From assembly GCA_964503615.1 (NCBI GenBank), contig CAZDBA010000153.1, positions 1 through 11,534 of the forward strand: a stretch of DNA of 11,534 nucleotides. Direction: 5' to 3'. Under the pieces are notes generated by a model. It did no database searches and had not been told where the DNA came from. It worked only from the letters and a program-made list of their open reading frames with translations. Origin of the DNA: CAZDBA01 sp964503615 (lineage in GTDB: Bacteria > Planctomycetota > Planctomycetia > Pirellulales > Pirellulaceae). Shown piece by piece: positions 7,823 to 11,534 of this stretch (position 1 is the first letter of the stretch; each line of letters begins with the position of its first letter). The translations under genes were made by a program, and so were the position numbers.

Positions 7823-8947
7823 ATGACGAAACGTATTTTGACCATTATTGGAACGCGACCAGAAGCAATTAAGCTTTGCCCGCTGGTCCAAGAACTACAA
7901 AGTCGCCCTGAGGCATTCGAATCGGTAGTTTGTTCTACCGGTCAACACAAGGAGATGCTGCAGCAAGTCTTCGACACGTTTAACGTAACCGCCGACTTTG
8001 ATCTGGCTTTGATGGCGCCCAACCAAAGCCTGGCTCAAGTCACCGCTCGCGCGGTGAAAGGATTGGACGAGGTATTCGAAAAAGTCAAACCGAACGCTTG
8101 TATCGTTCAGGGTGATACCAGTACTGCATTTTGTGGCGCGTTGGTTGGGCACTATCACAAAACCTTGATCGGTCACGTCGAAGCCGGGTTGCGCACTGGA
8201 AACAAATTCTCACCGTTCCCCGAAGAGATGAACCGCCGCCTTGTTGGTCGCATGGCCGATTTTCATTTTGCACCTACTCCGCAATCTCGCGATGCACTGT
8301 TGAACGAAGACACCGACCCGAATACCGTTTTCGTTACCGGAAATACCGTTATCGACGCTCTGTTCTGGGTGCAAAAAAAGGTCACTCAGGAAATCCCAGC
8401 AGCTGCTCGCGAGGTAGCGAATCTGCTCGGGGAAAACCAAGTCGTACTCGTCACAGGCCATCGTCGCGAAAGTTTCGGCGGCGGATTCGAGAACATGTGC
8501 CAAGCCATTCGCGAGTCCGCCGATACCCATCACGACTGGCACTTTGTTTATCCCGTCCACTTGAATCCAAACGTTCAGGAACCGGTCAACCGCCTACTGG
8601 CCGATCACCCGCGAATTCATTTGATTGCGCCGCTGAGCTACGAACCCTTTGTTTGGCTGATGGATCGCTCGACCGTTGTGCTCACCGACTCGGGTGGAGT
8701 TCAGGAAGAAGCTCCGTCACTGGGCAAGCCTGTTTTGGTTATGAGAGAAACTACCGAACGCGAAGAAGGGATCACAGCTGGAAACGCAAAACTCGTTGGA
8801 ACATCGAAAGAGAAGATCACCAGCGAACTTTCCAAACTGCTTACCAATCCAGCTGCCCGCGAAGCGATGGCCAGCGTGCAAAATCCGTACGGATCGGGTG
8901 ACGCCGCTCGCCAAATCGTCGACATCCTTGCAGATCGACTTGGTTAG
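7823..8947 (+). CDS. wecB: UDP-N-acetylglucosamine 2-epimerase (non-hydrolysing)
   Basis: It interconverts UDP-GlcNAc and UDP-ManNAc, supplying ManNAc or, after oxidation, ManNAcA for the polysaccharide. The 374 residues match the family length. Visible motifs are GTRPEAIKL (10-18), QGDTST with Asp98, GHVEAGLRTG with Glu120, FPEEMNRRL with Glu134/Glu135, and GHRRESFGGG with His213. These correspond to the catalytic Asp, Glu, Glu and His of the E. coli enzyme. TDSGGVQEEAPSLGKPVLVMR with ETTEREEG near the end is the UDP-binding signature. The ATG lies eight bases after the glycosyltransferase stop, so the two are almost certainly co-transcribed. No wecC-like UDP-ManNAc dehydrogenase follows, so any oxidised product needs a gene elsewhere. 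It is the last gene of the polysaccharide block. Confidence 0.96.
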   Translation: MTKRILTIIGTRPEAIKLCPLVQELQSRPEAFESVVCSTGQHKEMLQQVFDTFNVTADFDLALMAPNQSLAQVTARAVKGLDEVFEKVKPNACIVQGDTSTAFCGALVGHYHKTLIGHVEAGLRTGNKFSPFPEEMNRRLVGRMADFHFAPTPQSRDALLNEDTDPNTVFVTGNTVIDALFWVQKKVTQEIPAAAREVANLLGENQVVLVTGHRRESFGGGFENMCQAIRESADTHHDWHFVYPVHLNPNVQEPVNRLLADHPRIHLIAPLSYEPFVWLMDRSTVVLTDSGGVQEEAPSLGKPVLVMRETTEREEGITAGNAKLVGTSKEKITSELSKLLTNPAAREAMASVQNPYGSGDAARQIVDILADRLG

Positions 8948-9054
8948 CTATTTCAAACCCATTTTGAACCAACTTGCGTTTAGTTGCTCTCTTTTGGCTC
9001 TTTCAGCTCGCCACCTATTGGTTTTGATTTTCTATACAGCTCAATAAAAAACAG

Positions 9055-9090
9055 CGGCTTGAGCCGAAACGGCCGTTTGAGCACTCAGCC
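9055..9090. terminator. Hairpin area downstream of wecB, possible transcription end
   Basis: GGCT-T-GAG (9057-9064) can pair with CTCAGCC (9084-9090) around an inner palindrome at 9067-9078. There is also a tighter CGGC-TTGA-GCCG hairpin at 9055-9066. No T-tract follows on the plus strand. On the minus strand the smaller hairpin is followed by a run of six T, but no minus-strand gene points into it. The terminator role is uncertain. Confidence 0.25.
9067..9078. repeat. Perfect 12-bp palindrome AAACGGCCGTTT
   Basis: The two half-sites are exactly complementary. It sits in the hairpin area after wecB and is 65 bases upstream of a second, different 12-bp palindrome. It could be a stem with a GGCC loop or a binding site for a dimeric regulator; sequence alone does not decide. 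Confidence 0.5.
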
Positions 9091-9131
9091 AACGTGTCAG
9101 TTCTGGCGATCTTTTTAAAGTCGCGTAGAAA

Positions 9132-9143
9132 ACGGTATACCGT
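9132..9143. promoter_or_regulatory. Perfect 12-bp palindrome ACGGTATACCGT, possible operator
   Basis: It is exactly self-complementary, with six-base half-sites ACGGTA and TACCGT. It lies about 35 bases upstream of the candidate -35 box of the RING-like gene, where an activator or repressor dimer could bind. No regulator gene is nearby and no second copy of this site was noticed in the window. Confidence 0.35.
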
Positions 9144-9175
9144 CGATTCAGCTCAAGTTGGAACGAACGGCGACT

Positions 9176-9203
9176 ATGACAGTTCTACGACAAAGCCTAG
9201 TAT
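9176..9203 (+). promoter_or_regulatory. Candidate promoter for the RING-like gene
   Basis: ATGACA (9176-9181; five of six to TTGACA) and TAGTAT (9198-9203; four of six to TATAAT) are 16 bases apart and end 43 bases before the TTG start. Both boxes are imperfect, so this is only a plausible sigma-70-type site. Confidence 0.25.
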
Positions 9204-9246
9204 TAAGTAAACAAGGCATGGCTGTGTGTGTTGGTGAGGGCGCGAA

Positions 9247-10128
9247 TTGGCATTCTTTTTTATAGTAGTTTTCATAGTAATCGCACTTATCTGGTTCAAT
9301 TGGTTACTGCCCAAAGTTTATGGCCTTTCCGGCAAGCACGGTCGCTTAAACGTTTTGAACCGAATCGCAAGAGTTTTTAAAGGTCAGACGATTCAACCTC
9401 GCAACGGTGTTCCCTATGTTCTTATCCGGGTTCACGGCCAGTTGTATCGTGTCGCGATTCGTTCTGGAGCGGGCCAAGCGAGAGTGCCGCAGAATTTTCT
9501 CAACATTAGCGCGGTAATGAACGCTAATGATCAATCGGCTGACGGTGGCAAGCCGTTTCAAATGTCGTTGACTCTGGAACGATTCGAACGAAAAAAAGTA
9601 CGAGTCCCCGATCTGGAATTGGGAAAGCCCGACTTTGACCGTTGCTTTTATATTAGAACCAATGATGAGAAGAGAGCTGTTGAGACGCTCACCAGTCAAA
9701 CCCAACATTTGATCCACGACATTCATCTGCAAGCTGCTATCTTCCGTTTTGAGTTGCACTTAGCGGGACGGCAAATTCAACTGGACAAAGGAATCAGCAT
9801 TGATGAGTCACCCGCTAAGCTTTTCAGGATGATTCGATTGTTTGTGGATTTGCATCAGTCTCTGAGTGAAACGCAATTGAGTCTGGGACAAATCGAAATC
9901 GAGCAAGTGTTATTGCGGGATACGGTTTGTTTGATTTGTGGTGAAACCGTTGCCGATCCCAAAGTGACATGTTCCAGCTGCGAAACGGAATACCATCTTG
10001 ACTGCTGGAATTATATTGGACAGTGCGGTCGCTACGCCTGCGGTGGAACGAAATATTTGGCCGGAGGTACACAAGGCGGAACACCAGCTCAAGAATCGGA
10101 TGAGGACTTGTTTCGCATTGATGAATAG
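9247..10128 (+). CDS. Membrane-anchored protein with C-terminal prokaryotic RING-like zinc domain
   Basis: A 293-residue protein of unknown role. Residues 2-21 are one hydrophobic helix (AFFFIVVFIVIALIW), followed by a Lys/Arg-rich stretch, so the rest should be cytoplasmic by the positive-inside rule. Residues 50-215 look like a mixed alpha/beta domain that I do not recognise. Residues 228-265 carry eight ligands: C-x2-C-x10-C-x2-C-x4-H-x2-C-x6-C-x4-C (Cys228, 231, 242, 245, His250, Cys253, 260, 265). A Trp directly follows Cys253, as in the prokaryotic RING family 1 pattern (HxxCW). The tail is acidic. I chose the TTG at 9247 because GGTGAGGG lies about seven bases upstream and an in-frame stop at 9235-9237 excludes an earlier start. 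Such domains are known in bacteria, mostly as predicted protein-binding modules; E2-ligase activity should not be assumed. No ubiquitin-like or E2 gene is present. Confidence 0.82.
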   Translation: MAFFFIVVFIVIALIWFNWLLPKVYGLSGKHGRLNVLNRIARVFKGQTIQPRNGVPYVLIRVHGQLYRVAIRSGAGQARVPQNFLNISAVMNANDQSADGGKPFQMSLTLERFERKKVRVPDLELGKPDFDRCFYIRTNDEKRAVETLTSQTQHLIHDIHLQAAIFRFELHLAGRQIQLDKGISIDESPAKLFRMIRLFVDLHQSLSETQLSLGQIEIEQVLLRDTVCLICGETVADPKVTCSSCETEYHLDCWNYIGQCGRYACGGTKYLAGGTQGGTPAQESDEDLFRIDE

Positions 10129-10168
10129 TGCTTTGGCATTCGATTGGCGGATGCTCTTTTCAAGCTAA

Positions 10169-10231
10169 GTGATTAGGGTCGCTTATTCGCTGGTTTAACG
10201 ATTTGTTACGATTTTAATACAAATCACCCTA
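10169..10231 (+). repeat. Nested, mutually exclusive inverted repeats
   Basis: TAGGGT (10174-10179) can pair with ACCCTA (10226-10231), and inside it GATTTGT (10200-10206) pairs exactly with ACAAATC (10219-10225). A competing pairing is GTGATT (10169-10174) with AATCAC (10222-10227). No T-tract follows, so a simple intrinsic terminator is unlikely. It lies 41 bases past the stop of the RING-like gene. Confidence 0.4.
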
Positions 10232-10453
10232 GCCACGCCCAGACTGGTTTCCCCAGCAGCTTTGTTTTTCACCCCAAATCTCTGCCATTGATATACCGCT
10301 AGGTTTACCAAACCCTCTATCCTTTCCCAGTAATTGTTTGTGCAAAGGAAAGCTGAAACGTTTTTTTCTTCCGGTTTTAACGTGGTTTTAGGCACCGTTG
10401 GCTGTTTGGATGCGAATGACACTAAATCATTTCTGTGTGATTCGAATTAAATG

Positions 10454-10483
10454 CTGGCAATCCGATAATTTTCGTTTTATAAA
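10454..10483 (+). promoter_or_regulatory. Candidate promoter for the RRM gene
   Basis: CTGGCA (10454-10459) and TATAAA (10478-10483) are 18 bases apart in an A+T-rich stretch. If used, it would give the RRM gene a leader of about 110 bases. Each box matches the sigma-70 consensus only partly. Confidence 0.25.
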
Positions 10484-10508
10484 GGGATAGTTGTTGTTTT
10501 GGGAACAC

Positions 10509-10531
10509 TTTTGGCTTGTGCTTATCCAAAA
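10509..10531 (+). promoter_or_regulatory. Small hairpin in the presumed leader of the RRM gene
   Basis: TTTTGG (10509-10514) and CCAAAA (10526-10531) are exact complements around an 11-base loop, about 70 bases before the start codon. Genes for small RRM proteins in cyanobacteria are often cold-regulated with long leaders, so a role in control is possible but not shown here. Confidence 0.25.
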
Positions 10532-10601
10532 CTCACCGATTTCCAACATGGCAAAAGAGTTAGATGGCCATGGACTTCAGGTTTGTTAGAGAAGGTGTCT
10601 C

Positions 10602-10892
10602 GTGGGAAAGAAATTGTATTGCGGTAACTTGAATTTCAAAGTTACCAGTTCAGATCTTGAGCAACTGTTTACACAGTATGGAAAGGTCGACAGCGCTCAG
10701 GTTATCACAGATCGTGAATCAGGACGAAGCAAAGGATTCGGCTTCGTAGAAATGTCATCCGAAGAAGAAGCAACGGCTGCGATTAATGGATTGAACGAGC
10801 AAGAGCACGAAGGACGCAACCTGACCGTCAACGAGGCGCGTCCTCGTCAGGAACGTTCGCGAGGCGGCGGTGGTGGCGGCGGACGCTGGTAA
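10602..10892 (+). CDS. Small RRM-type RNA-binding protein with glycine-rich tail
   Basis: The 96-residue protein should bind single-stranded RNA through one RNA recognition motif, residues 3 to about 80. RNP2 is LYCGNL (5-10) and RNP1 is KGFGFVEM (44-51), with Met in place of the usual last aromatic. The expected linker and helices are present, including ITDRESGRSKG before RNP1. The tail from residue 85 is Arg/Gly-rich (RSRGGGGGGGRW), as in cyanobacterial Rbp and plant GRP-type proteins, where it helps RNA binding. The start is the GTG at 10602, six bases after GAAGG (10591-10595); Lys-Lys-Leu-Tyr follows directly, as is usual in the family. It stands alone, with long non-coding DNA on both sides, so it is probably monocistronic. 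Related proteins are often cold-induced. It has no evident link to the polysaccharide genes. Confidence 0.95.
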   Translation: MGKKLYCGNLNFKVTSSDLEQLFTQYGKVDSAQVITDRESGRSKGFGFVEMSSEEEATAAINGLNEQEHEGRNLTVNEARPRQERSRGGGGGGGRW

Positions 10893-10901
10893 GGAATTAA
10901 T

Positions 10902-10955
10902 GCGTTTGGCGATGCAATAGTGTCGGCAATACACCCGACCGAACGCTTGGCGATT
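10902..10955 (+). terminator. Composite hairpin after the RRM gene, possible terminator
   Basis: GCGTTTGG (10902-10909) pairs with CCGAACGC (10939-10946) with one G-U pair, and GTGT (10920-10923) pairs with ACAC (10931-10934) inside it. The structure begins 10 bases after the stop codon. The following bases are only moderately T-rich after a G run (GGGGTTTGTTGTT), so termination efficiency is uncertain. Confidence 0.35.
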
Positions 10956-11035
10956 GAGGGGTTTGTTGTTAACAGTCGTCTGTGGGCGGCTCGCGCAACA
11001 ACTTAATCAATCTGGCAACGGTAGACGTACGCCAT

Positions 11036-11057
11036 CAGACAGGGATCAGACAAGGAT
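11036..11057. repeat. 11-bp tandem direct repeat
   Basis: CAGACAGGGAT is followed at once by CAGACAAGGAT, ten of eleven bases alike. Only two units are present, and no function is implied. Confidence 0.6.
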
Positions 11058-11314
11058 CGAACTGTGTCGGTTCACTGAAAGAATAGTTCCCAACAGATTG
11101 CTTGATCGAAGACGCTTGCAGCCGAGTGCAATTGGCAGGCAACTGGTATTTGTTGCACTATCCATTGTAGATCCAACGGTGGGCGAAGGCGCGCCGCCGT
11201 CACAACGTCAATGTGCGGTGACAGTGATTTCTGCTTTGCCGCGTTTTCTTTTGATAATTTCCCGCTTGGCGTATTAATTGAGCCACCTTGGAAGACGATA
11301 TCCGCTGATGATTG

Positions 11315-11350
11315 ACCAGCAAACATGGCCTGACTTTCTGCCATGCTGGT
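11315..11350. repeat. Bulged hairpin
   Basis: ACCAG (11315-11319) pairs with CTGGT (11346-11350), and after a 4-base bulge CATGGC (11324-11329) pairs with GCCATG (11340-11345), leaving a 10-base loop. GTGTTTTC follows on the plus strand, so it could act as a weak plus-strand terminator or be part of a small RNA. Confidence 0.4.
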
Positions 11351-11460
11351 GTTTTCGGTTCCAAGCCAAAATCACTCTTTCCGCCGCATGGGCATAATCT
11401 GATCCGAGGATTGTGAAAATAACCGCAGGTGTTTTTTATTCCCCTTCAGCCCTCAACTTC

Positions 11461-11494
11461 GCAAAAAGCCCACTTATCAGCGATGAGTGGGCTT
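11461..11494 (-). terminator. Intrinsic terminator for a minus-strand transcript
   Basis: AAGCCCACT (11466-11474) and AGTGGGCTT (11486-11494) are exact complements, and ATC/GAT inside the loop extends the stem after one mismatch. Read on the minus strand, the stem is followed by a T run (GGGCTTTTTGC), the classic intrinsic terminator form. On the plus strand no T-tract follows. It therefore probably ends a transcript entering from beyond the right edge. Confidence 0.7.
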
Positions 11495-11504
11495 ATGGTT
11501 CCGG

Positions 11505-11534
11505 TTATTTCCCGAGGTAGCCAATTCTAAATTT
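11505..11534 (-). CDS. Possible C-terminal end of a minus-strand gene (partial)
   Basis: Read on the minus strand from the last base, one frame gives KFRIGYLGK and then TAA at 11507-11505, ten bases before the terminator hairpin. The placement of a stop just ahead of a minus-strand terminator is what a gene end looks like. Nine residues are too few to identify a product. Another frame stays open into the hairpin, so this remains a guess from context. Confidence 0.3.
   Translation of the reverse strand, partial: KFRIGYLGK

Larger units (their letters stand above)
8948..9246. other. Non-coding spacer between the polysaccharide block and the RING-like gene
   Basis: I see no gene in these 299 bases. 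After wecB there is a T-rich stretch, then a G+C-rich hairpin area (about 9052-9090), two perfect 12-bp palindromes, a candidate promoter and a strong Shine-Dalgarno for the next gene. TGTCAGTTCT (9095-9104) recurs as TGACAGTTCT (9177-9186), nine of ten bases alike. No clean intrinsic terminator with a T-tract follows wecB on the plus strand. Confidence 0.7.
10129..10601. other. Long non-coding spacer upstream of the RRM gene
   Basis: No gene is supported in these 473 bases. A minus-strand open frame of 75 codons at 10195-10422 has no recognisable content. The spacer holds nested inverted repeats at 10169-10231, a small GGTTT/AAACC hairpin at 10302-10314, a run of seven T at 10361-10367, a TATAAA box at 10478-10483 and a TTTTGG/CCAAAA hairpin at 10509-10531. 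It could carry the 3' end of the RING-like gene's transcript, a small RNA, and the promoter and long leader of the RRM gene. Confidence 0.6.
10893..11504. other. Non-coding stretch with hairpins after the RRM gene
   Basis: No gene is supported in these 612 bases. Two overlapping open frames of about 100 codons (plus, 10954-11277; minus, 11072-11344) have no domain, no convincing ribosome-binding site and an atypical residue mix. The stretch holds a composite hairpin just after the RRM stop, an 11-bp tandem repeat, a bulged hairpin at 11315-11350 and a minus-strand terminator at 11461-11494. Confidence 0.6.

Noticed and set aside
8131..8901. 256-codon plus-strand open frame inside wecB
   Set aside because: Extremely rich in Arg and Ser with no motif; it is a frame shadow of wecB, whose catalytic residues are all present.
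9928..10047. Zinc module read as a DNA-binding zinc ribbon or eukaryotic-type E3 RING
   Set aside because: Eight ligands in C4HC3 order exceed a four-ligand ribbon, and no E2, ubiquitin-like or deubiquitinase gene is nearby, so neither a DNA-binding nor an E3 role is supported.
10195..10422. 75-codon minus-strand open frame between the RING-like and RRM genes
   Set aside because: No recognisable motif, no SD, and it overlaps inverted repeats; not enough to call a gene.
10855..10889. GGC/GGT repeats near the end of the RRM gene as a microsatellite
   Set aside because: They encode the glycine-rich tail expected for this protein type.
10954..11277. 107-codon plus-strand open frame after the RRM gene
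   Set aside because: Starts inside the hairpin region, residue mix is atypical and no domain is seen.
11072..11344. 90-codon minus-strand open frame
   Set aside because: Its first half (MAESQAMFAGQSSADIVF) could pass for a protein, but the rest is atypical, there is no family match, and its start lies in a hairpin stem. A homology search could revive it.
1..11534. CRISPR array, transposon, prophage, tRNA or rRNA
   Set aside because: No regularly spaced repeats, transposase or integrase motifs, terminal inverted repeats around genes, or tRNA/rRNA signatures were seen.

Overview
The window looks like chromosomal DNA of a free-living, probably aquatic bacterium. The best guess is a member of the Planctomycetota, with a Verrucomicrobiota/Lentisphaerota relative as the alternative. 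This is inferred from the combination of sulfotransferases inside a polysaccharide operon, starts that mostly lack a clear Shine-Dalgarno (SD) sequence, four non-ATG starts among the genes with a visible start, a membrane-anchored prokaryotic RING-type protein, and a small glycine-tailed RRM protein. No single marker gene proves the assignment.

Bases 1-8947 form one plus-strand gene block for a surface polysaccharide (O-antigen, capsule or exopolysaccharide). In order it holds: the C-terminal end of a polymerase-like membrane protein (1-437); a Wzx/MOP-like flippase (434-1570); two different PAPS-dependent sulfotransferases (1567-2397 and 2421-3344); a fused SDR epimerase/reductase and phosphoglycosyl transferase with an unexplained C-terminal extension (3362-5371); dTDP-glucose 4,6-dehydratase rfbB (5558-6607); a GT4 glycosyltransferase (6642-7814); and UDP-GlcNAc 2-epimerase wecB (7823-8947). 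The first two junctions are 4-base ATGA overlaps and most others are gaps under 35 bases. The one larger gap (5372-5557) may separate two transcripts. Together these genes would make nucleotide sugars, start the lipid-linked repeat unit, extend it, sulfate it, flip it and polymerise it, giving a sulfated heteropolysaccharide by a Wzx/Wzy-type route.

Bases 8948-9246 are a non-coding spacer with two perfect 12-bp palindromes and a possible promoter. They lead to a TTG-started protein (9247-10128) with one N-terminal membrane helix, an unrecognised middle region and a C-terminal C4HC3 RING-like zinc module. A 473-base spacer with several inverted repeats then precedes a 96-residue RRM RNA-binding protein (10602-10892). 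The last 640 bases contain no gene I can support, but they hold three hairpins. One is a good minus-strand intrinsic terminator at 11461-11494, placed just past what may be the stop codon of a minus-strand gene entering from the right edge.

I see no rRNA, tRNA, CRISPR array, transposase or integrase. The items most worth following are the three-part fusion protein with its extra domain, the paired sulfotransferases, and the membrane RING-like protein.
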